A DNA stretch of 64,000 nucleotides from Rhodospirillales bacterium (GTDB lineage: Bacteria > Pseudomonadota > Alphaproteobacteria > Rhodospirillales > Casp-alpha2). Under the pieces are notes generated by a model. That model did not search any database and was not told where the DNA came from. It was given only the letters and a program-made list of their open reading frames with translations. Of the stretch, positions 18,154-27,345 are shown piece by piece; position 1 is the first letter of the stretch, and each line of letters begins with the position of its first letter. The stretch spans positions 273,880-337,879 of the forward strand of contig JAEPQO010000004.1 of assembly GCA_017640505.1 (NCBI GenBank), given 5' to 3'. A program made the translations under genes and the position numbers.

Positions 18154-19371
18154 ATGGCACGCAACAGGATACCCGCACTTTTCTTGGCCGCCGCGACCCT
18201 TGCGGCAGGCACCGCCAGCGCCGGCGTGGTCGAGGTCGGCCCGCGCCCCTACTTCCTGATCGAGCAGATGAAAGACGGTCCGCTGAAATCCCGGCTGCAG
18301 TCGTGTTCCGACCGCCCGATGCAGCGGAAACTGTTTTCCATCGGCCACCGTGGCGCGCCGATGATGTTCCCTGAACACACGGTGGAATCGAACGTCGCCG
18401 CGGCACGCATGGGCGCCGGTATCCTCGAATGCGACGTCACCTTCACCAAGGACAAGGAACTCGTCTGCCGCCATGCGCAGAACGACCTGCACACCACCAC
18501 CAACATCCTGAAGACGCCGCTCGCGAACAAGTGTACCCAGCCGTTCAAGGCCGCCGCGGCCGATGCCACGGCCAGCGCCGAGTGCCGTACCAGCAACATC
18601 ACGCTGGCCGAGTTCCGCACGCTCAAGGGCAAGATGGATGCGGCGAACAAGAAAGGCACCACCGTCGACGAATACATGGACGGCACGGTGGGCTGGCGGA
18701 CGGACCTGTATGCGGCGTCCAGCGGCACGCTGATGACGCATGCGGAATCGATCAAGCTGTTCCGCAGCCTGGGCGCCAAGTTCACGCCGGAACTAAAATC
18801 GCCATCGGTCGAGATGCCGTACAACGGCTTCACGCAGGAAGAGTACGCACAGAAGATGATCGACGAATACAAGGCCGCGGGTGTGCCGGCAGCCGACGTC
18901 TGGGCGCAGTCGTTCAACCTCGATGACGTGCTCTACTGGATCAAGCACGAACCCGAGTTCGGCAAGCAGGCTGTCTTCCTGGATGGCCGTTACGGCGACA
19001 AGGGCTTCGACCCGATGCAGCCGGCGACCTTCAAGCCTGGCATGAAGGAACTGAAGTCGATGGGCGTCAACTACATCGCCCCGCCGATGTGGATGCTGGT
19101 CACGACGGAGGACGGCAAGATCGTGCCCTCGGCCTACGCCCGAGAATCCAAGGCCGCCGGTCTCAAGATCATCACCTGGACGCTGGAGCGGTCAGGTCCG
19201 CTGGCCGAAGGCGGCGGCTGGTACTACCAGTCGGTCAAGGACGTAACGGACCACGACGGCATCATGTTCGAACTGCTGGACGTGCTGGCGATGCAGGTCG
19301 GGATCGAGGGGATCTTCTCGGACTGGCCGGCGACGGTGACCTACTACGCCAACTGCATGGGCCTCGAGTGA
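18154..19371 (+). CDS. Secreted glycerophosphodiester phosphodiesterase (GlpQ-like)
   Basis: 405 residues with signal peptide ([19 protein letters not shown]). Hydrolyses glycerophosphodiesters to glycerol 3-phosphate and an alcohol in the periplasm. GDPD motifs: IGHRGAP with H65 and R66, PEHT with H75, LECDV with E92 and D94, and RH107. A roughly 50-residue insertion ([19 protein letters not shown], a region with added Cys) follows the catalytic strands, as in longer GDPDs. It is followed by a perfect hairpin and a convergent pseudogene. Confidence 0.9.
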   Translation: MARNRIPALFLAAATLAAGTASAGVVEVGPRPYFLIEQMKDGPLKSRLQSCSDRPMQRKLFSIGHRGAPMMFPEHTVESNVAAARMGAGILECDVTFTKDKELVCRHAQNDLHTTTNILKTPLANKCTQPFKAAAADATASAECRTSNITLAEFRTLKGKMDAANKKGTTVDEYMDGTVGWRTDLYAASSGTLMTHAESIKLFRSLGAKFTPELKSPSVEMPYNGFTQEEYAQKMIDEYKAAGVPAADVWAQSFNLDDVLYWIKHEPEFGKQAVFLDGRYGDKGFDPMQPATFKPGMKELKSMGVNYIAPPMWMLVTTEDGKIVPSAYARESKAAGLKIITWTLERSGPLAEGGGWYYQSVKDVTDHDGIMFELLDVLAMQVGIEGIFSDWPATVTYYANCMGLE

Positions 19372-19398
19372 GGCCCTTGCCGGTGCGGCATCAGGCAA

Positions 19399-19424
19399 CC
19401 GGGCGGCACATCAGCGCCGCCCGG
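19399..19424. terminator. Perfect 9-bp hairpin between convergent genes
   Basis: CCGGGCGGC (19399-19407) pairs perfectly with GCCGCCCGG (19416-19424) around an 8-nt loop. It sits between the convergent glycerophosphodiesterase gene and the broken gene at 19435. No T-run follows, so intrinsic termination is only moderately supported. Confidence 0.5.
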
Positions 19425-19434
19425 ACCTCCGGTC

Positions 19435-20607
19435 TTACTTGCAGGACTCGAGTGCGCGGATCGCATCCTCGATTTCCTTGATCGCCTTGTCGATCTCGGA
19501 GAAATCGTAATGCGGCTCCAGTGATTCGAAGAACTTCTCGATCGCTTTCAAATCCGCTTCCAGCTTGCTCATATCGAGGCCGGGCGGCGTCATGTCGTGT
19601 TCGAGCTTGTGAATAAACTTCTCAATAGCATGCACGATAGGATGAAGGACCTTTTCGACCGCCTTACGCATCTCTTTCTTGAGCTTGTCGAGATTGACCA
19701 GATGCTCAAGTTTCTTCATCTCCGCCTTCCATTCCTTAAGCAGATGTTCGATCTCGAACTTCCAGTCGAATGGATGGATGCGGATGTGAATATGCCGCCG
19801 CATTTCCTTCTCAAGCTTGTCGATTTCGTGCTCGAGTTCCTTGACGTACTTGGATACGTCAACCACCGGCCCGTGTAGTTTCAAAGCTATGTTGAATGAT
19901 GGGGACAATGCCGTTTCAAGGATCTGATTGACGTCGGCGACACCCTTGGAGGCGTCGATCACCGTCGTATTCAGCAGCCCGACGGGTTTGTTGAAGACGT
20001 TATAGACTGTATCGATGTCCTTGTTGCCGGCCGAGATACAGGCTTTCTGCTGCAACGTCGATGCAATGTGACATGCCTTGATATAGTCGTTGCCGAGTTT
20101 CACCGATTTTAGATGTGCCTTGCCAATGATACCTTCGTACTTGGTGATGTTCGGCAGCACCTTGGTGTCGATCTCAGCCCGGATTTAGTGCAACCGACCT
20201 TTCGTCACGATCGCATTGGTGACCTTGTATATCGGGCTGAGAACATTCTTGTGCGAGATTTCCGCGGCATGGGCCGTTTTGTCCAAGCCCGATTGCAAGC
20301 TCGGGGCAAGCTCGAACAGGGGCGCAATCAATGACAGCCTGCTGTGAATCTTTTTCGCCGTCTTGTCCGCTTCACCGACATCGTCGTTCATGTCGATCAC
20401 CTCGGTGATCTCGGTGCGGATATTGGTAATGTTGGTCTTGAGCCGCGCCAACTGGGTCTGCAATGACAGCCAAGCCTGCGCATCGGTCTGCAGCAAGGCC
20501 GTCCCGTGCGTGCAAGCCGCGGTTTCCGCCACGGCCGACGGCACACCCCACATCGCCACGACTGCCGATAAAGGCAATGCTTTCAACAGCATATAACTTG
20601 TTTTCAC
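19435..20607 (-). pseudogene. Secreted helical protein gene split by an in-frame TAA
   Basis: Two ORFs (20607-20185 and 20160-19435) lie in the same frame, separated only by a TAA at 20187-20185 and eight sense codons (IRAEIDTK). Read through, they form one protein of about 390 residues: GTG start at 20607 with GGGAGA upstream, signal peptide (ALPLSAVVAMWGVPSAVAET), then long amphipathic helices with coiled-coil character, a His-rich stretch RRHIHIRIHPFDW, and scattered cysteines (AACTH, KACHIAST, LESCK). I do not recognise the family. A C-to-T change in a CAA glutamine codon would create the TAA. The downstream half could start at GTG 20160, but it would lack a signal peptide. The 5' flank is strikingly AT-rich. 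A recent nonsense mutation or a sequencing error are both possible. Confidence 0.7.
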
Positions 20608-20827
20608 TCAATTTCTCCCAATGAAATTTTATATTATTTACTCTAGTCACAATGTTTTTTAGGTCCAATATAAATAAAATTAATAAATTACTTTATTTTT
20701 ATCTTTGGATATGAACGCCTTCTGCCAAAAGAATTATCGGCATGCGCGGCATCCGGCTCGCGCGAGTGACGAGCGACCGGCAAGATCGCCGATGTGTCGA
20801 AATTGAGGGGATGTTTGCTGCCGGACG
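20608..20827. other. AT-rich intergenic stretch
   Basis: The region 20620-20705 is markedly richer in A and T than anything else in the window. It lies upstream of the broken secreted-protein gene and downstream of the hemerythrin pair. It probably contains the promoter of the broken gene and suggests imported DNA. No ORF seen. Confidence 0.5.
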
Positions 20828-21289
20828 TTACGCCGGCACGACCTCGAGGTCCTTCAGCGCGCCGAAGTTGTCCGCGTGCTTTTTCATCAGGTCCACGTAG
20901 ACGCGCATCTTCAGGTCGCTGTGCAGGATGTGACCGATGAGCCAGTCGTGCAGCAGATGCGCCATCTCGCCGTGCACCCGGTCAAGCGCATCGTCGGCCG
21001 TCTCGTCCATGTGATGGATCACGTCGTCGAGGGATTTCATCAGCTCGCGGTGCTCTTCGTGATGGTCGCCGACGTCGGGGTAGTTGATCATATTCTGCAA
21101 CTGTTCCTCGCGGCCGAAATGCGTCTCGGTGTAGAACTTGAGCGCATGGAGGATTTCCGTTGCCTCGCCGCGTTCGAGACCATCCGCCGCAAGCGCCTCG
21201 AAGCGATTGATAATATCGATTAGGTGCCGGTGATCCTGGTCGATCACGCCGCCGTCGTCGATCGACATCTTGTCGCGCCATTCGATCAT
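20828..21289 (-). CDS. Bacteriohemerythrin, second gene of pair
   Basis: 153 residues. O2-binding diiron four-helix protein. Ligands follow the family pattern: H20 (DQDHRHL), H57 and E61 (THFGREEQ), H76 and H80 (HHEEHREL), and H120 and D125 (WLIGHILHSD). The start ATG 21289 lies 17 nt after the stop of the other hemerythrin gene, so both belong to one operon. Likely role in oxygen binding, sensing or delivery in microaerobic conditions. No transmembrane segment. Confidence 0.9.
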   Translation of the reverse strand: MIEWRDKMSIDDGGVIDQDHRHLIDIINRFEALAADGLERGEATEILHALKFYTETHFGREEQLQNMINYPDVGDHHEEHRELMKSLDDVIHHMDETADDALDRVHGEMAHLLHDWLIGHILHSDLKMRVYVDLMKKHADNFGALKDLEVVPA

Positions 21290-21306
21290 GCGTTCACCCG
21301 TGCCCG

Positions 21307-21927
21307 TCAGTCGTCCGAGCAGAAGAGTTTTCGGGTCTCCGCCATTTCCTGGTCGTCGAGGCGGGATTCGAACGTTTCGATCAGGCCCGTGATTTCGTGC
21401 GCCATCGGATCGTCGGACATCAGCAACGCGACGAACCGTTCGACCACGTCGCGCTTGTTTGCCGGCACGCGCACGTTGACCTCGTTCAACAGTGCCGTCT
21501 GCTCCGGCACCTGATCGTCGCGCTCGCCACGCAAGTATGGGACATAGTCCATGTCCGTCTTTAGGATATGGCCGGTCAGCCAGTTGCCCAGAAAACGGCC
21601 AAGCTTCAGCGGATCAATATCGCTGCTGCCGCCGCGGTGAATGCCACGCAGGCATTTGACCTTCCGTTCCAGGGAACGGTGCTTGCGGAGATGCTCTTCG
21701 GTGCCGGGGTAACCGGCTTGAATCATGAAGCCTTCCTCGCGGCGAAAATGCTCCAGGACGTATGTCTCAAGGCAGGTAATCGCCTGTTCGATCTCGGCCG
21801 GCCCCTGTTCCTTGATCAGCGCATCGGCAAGGTTGCCGATTTCCTCGAACAGCGCCTTGTGATCGCGGTCGATGGCCTTGATGCCGGTTTCGAAGGTCTC
21901 GGACCAGACCGGGATGTCCTGTTGCAT
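21307..21927 (-). CDS. Bacteriohemerythrin with C-terminal extension, first gene of pair
   Basis: 206 residues. Hemerythrin core in the first 130 residues with ligands H23 (DRDHKAL), H60 and E64 (EHFRREEG), H79 and H83 (EEHLRKHRS), and H120 and D125 (WLTGHILKTD). About 70 extra residues follow (helical, ending AETRKLFCSDD with one Cys), unlike the partner gene; they may provide a partner contact. An FNR-type site at 22003-22016 lies about 82 nt upstream of the start, with a TATGTT -10 candidate at 21981-21976 spaced as for an activated promoter. Confidence 0.9.
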   Translation of the reverse strand: MQQDIPVWSETFETGIKAIDRDHKALFEEIGNLADALIKEQGPAEIEQAITCLETYVLEHFRREEGFMIQAGYPGTEEHLRKHRSLERKVKCLRGIHRGGSSDIDPLKLGRFLGNWLTGHILKTDMDYVPYLRGERDDQVPEQTALLNEVNVRVPANKRDVVERFVALLMSDDPMAHEITGLIETFESRLDDQEMAETRKLFCSDD

Positions 21928-22002
21928 CTCTTTCTCTCCGATGGGATTGCGTCACACCACATGGGCGATCATCCCAACATAAGGGATCGACGCGCCATGG
22001 CC

Positions 22003-22016
22003 GTGATATAGATCAA
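22003..22016. promoter_or_regulatory. FNR/FixK-type binding site upstream of hemerythrins
   Basis: GTGAT-ATAG-ATCAA matches the FNR/Anr/FixK consensus TTGAT-N4-ATCAA with one mismatch; the TGAT-N4-ATCA core is perfect. It is centred about 41 bp upstream of the start point predicted from the -10-like TATGTT (minus strand, 21981-21976), the classic activator position for the hemerythrin operon. It could also act on the divergent DM13 gene. Confidence 0.65.
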
Positions 22017-22130
22017 TTCTAACCTTTTCAGGCCGGTACGGGCAAAAGCAACCGGCCACGGTGCGATGACGGTTGCGGCGCCGGTCGGCACCGGGCGATA
22101 CTGACGGGAACGATATTGCCGGAGGGTGAC

Positions 22131-22619
22131 ATGCGCGGATTTTTGATCTTCATCGTCGGCGGGCTTTTGGGCGTGATCGGCGGCTTTGCCGTCGGTATTT
22201 TCCTTTACCCTTACATCTTCCTCGCCGACGTCGTCGCCAACGAACAGCTTCAGGGCGCCGCCGAGAAGCAGATCGTTGCCACCGGCACGTTCATCCATGC
22301 CGATCCGTCGGATCCGATCCATTTCGGTTCGGGTGGGGTCACCGTCTATGCGGATGCGCTGCAGATCGAAAAGGACTTCGAGGTCGGGCCAGGCCCAAAG
22401 TACCACGTCTATCTGGTGCCCGACGCGAACGTAACGCCCGATACGGCGGTCGACGATACGATGTATGTGGACCTTGGCCGGCTGCGCGCCTTCAAGGGCT
22501 CGCAGGTGTTCGACATCCCCGCCGGCGTCGATATTCCGAGCTATAAAAGTGTCGTCATCTGGTGCGAGCAATTCGGCGTGCTGATTTCGCCGGCGGCGCT
22601 CAGATTTTCAAAAAATTAA
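22131..22619 (+). CDS. Membrane-anchored DM13-domain protein
   Basis: 162 residues from ATG 22131, preceded by GGAGGGTGAC. A single N-terminal membrane anchor (GFLIFIVGGLLGVIGGFAVG, residues 3-22) is followed by a DM13 domain: GTFIHADPSDPIHFGSGGVTVY, then YHVYLVPD, then LGRLRAFKGSQVFDIPA and SVVIWCEQFGVLISPAAL. The last segment contains the conserved Cys of the domain. DM13 domains are proposed redox or cytochrome-b-like modules. The protein should face the periplasm. It is divergent from the hemerythrin operon and shares the region with the FNR-type site, which fits a redox theme. Confidence 0.85.
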   Translation: MRGFLIFIVGGLLGVIGGFAVGIFLYPYIFLADVVANEQLQGAAEKQIVATGTFIHADPSDPIHFGSGGVTVYADALQIEKDFEVGPGPKYHVYLVPDANVTPDTAVDDTMYVDLGRLRAFKGSQVFDIPAGVDIPSYKSVVIWCEQFGVLISPAALRFSKN

Positions 22620-22674
22620 TTCAGTTGCTGCCACTTAGCCGTCAAAGCATGCTGTGCTTCAAGCCTTTCCCTTA

Positions 22675-23265
22675 TTACGGTGACTGATCAGCCCATTCTT
22701 CGTCCGCATCACTACCATCATCAGCGGGACCTCCTCTGCCAATCGTATTTTTTGCAACCCCCTTAATGTAATCGTTCGCAGCCGAGAATATTTTCTCGGC
22801 AAGCTTTTCGATTCCCTCGATTTTGTTAATAAAGGGAATGAGTTGCTTCCAACCAGATTTCTGCTCCTCACTTGCCGCCTGCAAATTCAAGAACTCCATC
22901 ATCGAGTCTTCATCCAAGTTCCTAACATCATTGAGAGTTCCTTCGATATGCCCTCGAACTGCTAATTCGCTCACTATGAATCGATTGAATGCGGTACGGG
23001 CTTGTGGCGATAGCAAAGCAAGGTTCGCATCAGCAAGGGCCCCGTAATGTTGCGCTTGAGTGGACGCCATATTCTCTGCAGAGGGAGATTCCTCTTCAGG
23101 ATAAATCCATGTCTTCGCAGCCCGTAGAGAATCCATGGCTTTGCGTGCGCGGCGTGCGATCAACACACCATACCCGGCCAGCGCCGTACCGATCACCGCG
23201 ATTAGGCTTGTGACAATCTCTGCGGCATCCGAAGTCAAAATCGTATTGATCTCGTGCATTTCCAT
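22675..23265 (-). CDS. Single-pass membrane protein, unknown function
   Basis: 196 residues from ATG 23265, set by CGGAGGAAT just upstream. One transmembrane helix near the N-terminus (IVTSLIAVIGTALAGYGVLI), then a basic stop-transfer (ARRARKAMDSLR) and a cytoplasmic helical domain ending in an acidic, disordered tail (GGPADDGSDADEEW). The family is not recognised. Codon usage and base composition are less GC-rich than in neighbours, which suggests acquisition. The gene stands alone between the DM13 gene and the broken sthA. Confidence 0.6.
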   Translation of the reverse strand: MEMHEINTILTSDAAEIVTSLIAVIGTALAGYGVLIARRARKAMDSLRAAKTWIYPEEESPSAENMASTQAQHYGALADANLALLSPQARTAFNRFIVSELAVRGHIEGTLNDVRNLDEDSMMEFLNLQAASEEQKSGWKQLIPFINKIEGIEKLAEKIFSAANDYIKGVAKNTIGRGGPADDGSDADEEWADQSP

Positions 23266-23462
23266 TAGAATTCCTCCGAGGCTGCAGGACAATTTATACG
23301 TGATTTTAGTAAGATTGTTAACGCCCAACTATGGAGCGAAATGTAACAGCTATTTGCAACTCACGTTGAATGGCCAATTCTCCTAGACAACAAACCCGGG
23401 AAATCCCATGGTTTCTCCTGTTTGGGGGGCAACGAACCTGACGACGTCGAGGTGAGACGAGG

Positions 23463-24790
23463 ATGAGCAACTACGATTACGACCTTGTGGTCATCGGGTC
23501 GGGGCCCGCAGGCCAGCGTGCAGCGGTGCAGGCAGCGAAGCTCGGAAAGCGGGTTCTGGTTGCCGAACGGCAGGCCGTCGTCGGCGGCGTCTGCCTCAAT
23601 ACCGGCACGATCCCCTCCAAGACGCTGCGTGCCGCAACCATGCATCTTTCCGGTTATCACGAGCGCACCATCTACGGTTCGTCGTACAAGGTGAAGGAAG
23701 ACATCACCATGGCCGACCTGCTCGGCCGCGCCAATCATGTGCGCCAGATCGGCATCGCATTCTGCTGACACCGGTCGACGGCCAGGCGCCTTCTGAGATC
23801 AGCGCGGCCCATGTCGCCATTGCCGTCGGCACGACGACGACGCGCGATCCGAACATTGCGTTCGACGGCGAGCATATCTTCACCAGCGACGACATCCTGG
23901 AACTCGACAAGCTGCCGAAAAGCCTGACCGTGATCGGCGCCGGCGTCATCGGCATCGAGTACGCGACGATCTTCGCGACGTTGGGTGTCCGGGTTACCGT
24001 TGTCGACAAGCGCACGCAGCTGTTGCCGTTCGTCGACGAGGAAATCATCGACACGCTCGTGCACCTGATGCGTCAGGAGCGCGTCACCATGCGCCTCGGC
24101 GAGGGCGTCAGCGGTGTCGAGGTGGTCGACGGCGATCAGGGCCGGAAGGTTCACATCACGCTGGACAGCGGCAAGCACATCAATACGGAAACCGTGCTGT
24201 ATTCGATCGGCCGCACCGGCGCGACGGAAACGCTGAACCTCGCCGCAGCCGGTGTCGGCGCCGACGACCGCGGCCGCATCACCGTCAACGAGAGCTATCA
24301 GACCGAAGCGCCGCACATTTATGCGGTCGGCGACGTCATCGGCTTCCCGAGCCTGGCATCGACGTCGATGGAACAGGGCCGCCTCGCTGCATGCCACGCC
24401 TTCGGCGTCGACGCGCACAGCTTTCCGGACCTGTTGCCCTACGGCATTTACACGATCCCCGAGATCTCGGTGGTCGGCAAAAACGAGCAGGAACTGACCG
24501 AGGAAGGCACTAGCTACGAAGTCGGCCACGCATCCTACCGTGAAATCGCGCGCGGCCAGATCGTCGGTGATCAGGCGGGTTTGCTGAAACTGATTTTCGA
24601 TCCCGACAGCCGCAAGCTGCTGGGCGTGCACATCATCGGTGACGGTGCATGCGAGCTGATTCACATCGGACAGGCGGTGATGTCGCTGGGCGGCACCATC
24701 GATTACCTGATCGACACGGTGTTCAACTATCCGACCTTCGCGGAATGCTACAAAACCGCCGCGTTCGACGGCGTCAATCGGCTGGGGTAA
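23463..24790 (+). pseudogene. sthA: Soluble pyridine nucleotide transhydrogenase, broken by internal deletion
   Basis: Si-specific NAD(P)+ transhydrogenase (flavoprotein disulfide reductase family), which equilibrates NADPH and NADH. The N-terminal piece (frame 3, 23463-23768) has the FAD motif [10 protein letters not shown] and [15 protein letters not shown], and runs into a stop after NHVRQIG. The rest (frame 2) begins with [11 protein letters not shown] at about 23750 and continues through the NAD-binding motif GAGVIGIEYA, YAVGDVIGFPSLAS and the dimerisation domain to the normal C-terminus. Against remembered E. coli SthA, about 25-30 codons between the two pieces are absent and the junction is out of frame. 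This is an out-of-frame deletion (or an assembly error at this point), not a simple 1-nt indel. The product should be inactive. Confidence 0.85.
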
Positions 24791-25213
24791 TCAGGCGGCG
24801 TTCTTGGTCGGCCCCGGGGTGCCGTACGGAAACGACGTCACACGCCCTTCGCTTGCCCAAACAATAGCATCTTCGCGATTGGTAAACAGGCGCACGTCCC
24901 ACCACGACACCGACAGGTTGTCGATATAATTGTGGCAAAGCGCGGCAACCGCGTCGTTATCCGTGACCAGCGCGACACGCATGAAACTCGAAGAGCGCGC
25001 GGCGGCCTCGTCCAGATAGGCAATGCCGGTCGCCTCCTCGGGCGACATCACGACCTGCGTCACGCCGGTCAGGTCGGAAATATGGAAGCGCAGATCGCTC
25101 CAGTCTTCACGGCCCCAGACTTCGTTACGCGCTTCGAAAAAGTCGTCGAAGGTCAGCGTGCCGAAAAAGCGGCGGATATAGCCTTTCTCCATGAAGATCG
25201 TTCTGTACGGCAT
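24791..25213 (-). CDS. SpoIIAA/STAS-like small protein, paralog 1
   Basis: 140 residues from ATG 25213 (MPYRTIFMEKGYIRRFFGTL); a GTG 21 nt upstream is the alternative. Pattern of a SpoIIAA-like (STAS-fold) protein: beta strand, FDDFFEARNEVW helix, then FHISDLTGVTQV strand, and later RVALVTDNDAVAALCHNYI and WDVRLFTNREDAIVWAS. It resembles the protein at 44447-44818 in layout. Such proteins may bind lipids or act as regulatory partners; the function is not known here. It converges with the broken sthA (stop codons adjacent). Confidence 0.7.
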   Translation of the reverse strand: MPYRTIFMEKGYIRRFFGTLTFDDFFEARNEVWGREDWSDLRFHISDLTGVTQVVMSPEEATGIAYLDEAAARSSSFMRVALVTDNDAVAALCHNYIDNLSVSWWDVRLFTNREDAIVWASEGRVTSFPYGTPGPTKNAA

Positions 25214-25440
25214 ATAATCGTTTCCCTCTCTCACGTTTCACGTGGTCGTCCCCACGACACGCGGAGGTATATACCTCACCAATCTTGCCCAATTTATTCG
25301 GCAATGTTTCGAAATATTTCCGACTGACAGGCGTCACAGTCGGTCCGGCACTGATCCTGTTAAGGTTTGATTACATCGCTATTTCACTTAAACCTTGCCG
25401 TGCCTGGCCGATATGAGGCGAGACGCCAGAAAGTAGGTTC

Positions 25441-25935
25441 ATGGACGCACTCGACGACAGACCCGTTGCCTATGTGAACGGTACGGCAGACGACTGCCTT
25501 TCTCCGTTGACCGGGCGCGTGATCGCATACTGGCAAGAGCGCATGCCGGCAGGCGGTGGTTTGCCGCGCTGGTCCGACTTCGATCTCATGGATCTGTATG
25601 AAGTCGCCCCATCGCTCGCGGTCAAAGATGTGATCGACGACGGCAGGGATTACGTCAACCGGTTCTGGGGCACATCGCTGACGGTTGCCCTCGGGTTCGA
25701 GGGATCGGGCAAACTGGTCAGCACCTACGAGCCGGAGAGCATGCGCAAAGCTGTCAGCCGACGCTACGCGCATGTGGTCAGCACCGGCGAAACGTCGATG
25801 GCCCGCGGCCATATTGCGAACATGCCGGGTAAGGAATACCTCGCCTTCGAACTCGTGCACCTGCCGCTATGGGGCAGACACGACAAGGTCGAACACATTC
25901 TGTCGGCCTATGATTTCGGTTTCAGGGCGCCCTAA
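25441..25935 (+). CDS. PAS_5-type small sensory protein, paralog 3
   Basis: 164 residues, soluble. Motif YVNRFWGTSLTVALG at the centre, preceded by VIAYWQERMP and DFDLMDLYEVAPSLAVKDV, followed by FELVHLPLWGRHDKVEHILSAYDF. No output domain. It converges with the M24 peptidase-family gene after 14 nt. An imperfect inverted repeat (CCGACTG and CAGTCGG) lies about 100 bp upstream. Confidence 0.85.
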   Translation: MDALDDRPVAYVNGTADDCLSPLTGRVIAYWQERMPAGGGLPRWSDFDLMDLYEVAPSLAVKDVIDDGRDYVNRFWGTSLTVALGFEGSGKLVSTYEPESMRKAVSRRYAHVVSTGETSMARGHIANMPGKEYLAFELVHLPLWGRHDKVEHILSAYDFGFRAP

Positions 25936-25949
25936 ACATCCGACCCGCC

Positions 25950-27209
25950 TCAGGTAAGAAACGCCTCCTCGAACGGGAATTCCGATAACAGCTCCCAACC
26001 CGTTTCCGTAATCAGCAGCTGCTGCTCCAGCTTCACCCCTTCGCCGCCATCCTCGGCACCGATAAAGCTCTCGACGCAGAGCGTCATGCCCGGCTCGACC
26101 ACGCCGTCATAACCGGCATCCGGAAAATCGCCGTGGTGATAAAGGTACGGATATTCGCCCGTCATGCCGCAGCCGTGCGCTGACAGGTAATAGCGGTGCT
26201 TGTAGTAACGCTCGGGGATGTCCCACGCCCGGTCGGCGTATTCGCGGAACGTCAGGCCCGGTTTCAGAATGTCCATGTTGTGATGAACCTGTTCAAACGC
26301 CAGTTTGTAGAGCGTCTTCTGATGTTCGGTCGGCTTGCCGGGACCACTGTGAAACGAGCGCGAGAAATCGGCGTAGTAGCCGTGACAGCCGACGACATCG
26401 GTATCGAGCAGGATCATCTCGTTCTCGCCAATGACGTTCGCCGAACTTTCCTGGAACCACGGATTGGTGCGCCGCCCCGCGTTCAGCAAACGGGTCTCGC
26501 AGTAATCGCCGTTCCTGGCGATGACCGCCGCATGCAGGATCGACCAGAGTTCGTTTTCCGTTATGCCGGGGCGGATCGCGGCGCGCAGCTCACCGACCGC
26601 GGCCTCGGTCGCACGCAGCGAGGCGACGACGCATTTTACTTCTTCCGCCGACTTGATCGCGCGGGCCATTTCCACCGGCTGCTGCGCGTCGACGATGCGG
26701 AAACCCTCGTCCTTGAGCGCAATCGCCGCACCGGCGTTGAGGCGCTCGAGCCCGACGGTCGCGCCGGCGCCAACCAGTTCACGGAGCGTCGCCGCCGTTT
26801 CGGCGGCCCACGCCTTTTCACGCGCCTCGATATCCGGTCCGGCCGCGACGAAGCTCGCCGTCATCGCGGGACGCACCTCGTCAACGGTTTCGAAGCCCGT
26901 GCCCAGGTGCCCGCAGCCTGTGAATTCGAAAAGGATCGAGCGGTCGGCGGTCAGCATCAAGTAGCGCGCCGGCTGGTTCCGTTGCGAGAAGACCTGCATA
27001 TTGCGGGTGCCGGTGGCGTAGCGGATGTTGACCGCGTCGGACAGGATGACGGCGTCGACACCGTAGTGCGCCATCTGTCCGCGGAGCCTTTCCTGGCGAT
27101 ACCTGCGCACGGCCGCAAGATCGATGCCCCGGCTTTCCGGCGCGGCATCCAGAATGTCGAGATCGCCGGGCGCGCCACGGTCACCGTGCCAGTCCAGTTC
27201 GGTCATCAT
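25950..27209 (-). CDS. M24 metallopeptidase-family protein, DddP-like
   Basis: 419 residues from ATG 27209, preceded by GGAGAG. Creatinase/prolidase fold: N-terminal domain with NIRYATGTRNMQVFSQRNQP, then the pita-bread domain. It follows the DddP (DMSP lyase) subgroup of M24 closely: ETRLLNAGRRTNPWFQE, LLDTDVVGCHGYYADFSRSF (two metal Asp), LSAHGCGMTGEYP (metal His) and EPGMTLCVESFIGAEDGGEGVKLEQQ (two metal Glu). The metal site is complete. However, the residue six positions after the metal His is Gly, where DddP has its catalytic Asp (D377 as I recall). A DMSP lyase call is therefore not safe; an Xaa-Pro aminopeptidase-like or other lyase function is as likely. Confidence 0.85.
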   Translation of the reverse strand: MMTELDWHGDRGAPGDLDILDAAPESRGIDLAAVRRYRQERLRGQMAHYGVDAVILSDAVNIRYATGTRNMQVFSQRNQPARYLMLTADRSILFEFTGCGHLGTGFETVDEVRPAMTASFVAAGPDIEAREKAWAAETAATLRELVGAGATVGLERLNAGAAIALKDEGFRIVDAQQPVEMARAIKSAEEVKCVVASLRATEAAVGELRAAIRPGITENELWSILHAAVIARNGDYCETRLLNAGRRTNPWFQESSANVIGENEMILLDTDVVGCHGYYADFSRSFHSGPGKPTEHQKTLYKLAFEQVHHNMDILKPGLTFREYADRAWDIPERYYKHRYYLSAHGCGMTGEYPYLYHHGDFPDAGYDGVVEPGMTLCVESFIGAEDGGEGVKLEQQLLITETGWELLSEFPFEEAFLT

Positions 27210-27345
27210 TCGCTCTCCGCTTCCCCGCATCATGCGCCCGTTTTACAGGGAGACACAGCCCGGCGCTTTCCGCAGCGACGAAAACGACATATTTTTTCCG
27301 GCACACGTGGCCGGGTCTTTGCCGGCGAAGGGGAGGAGAAAAATC

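Noticed and set aside
20160..20187. Recoding of the TAA as a non-standard amino acid
   Set aside because: TAA is not used for selenocysteine or pyrrolysine, and no hairpin typical of recoding was noticed; a nonsense mutation is simpler.
25950..27209. Calling this gene DMSP lyase dddP
   Set aside because: The metal ligands match but the catalytic Asp position is Gly, so the function cannot be claimed.
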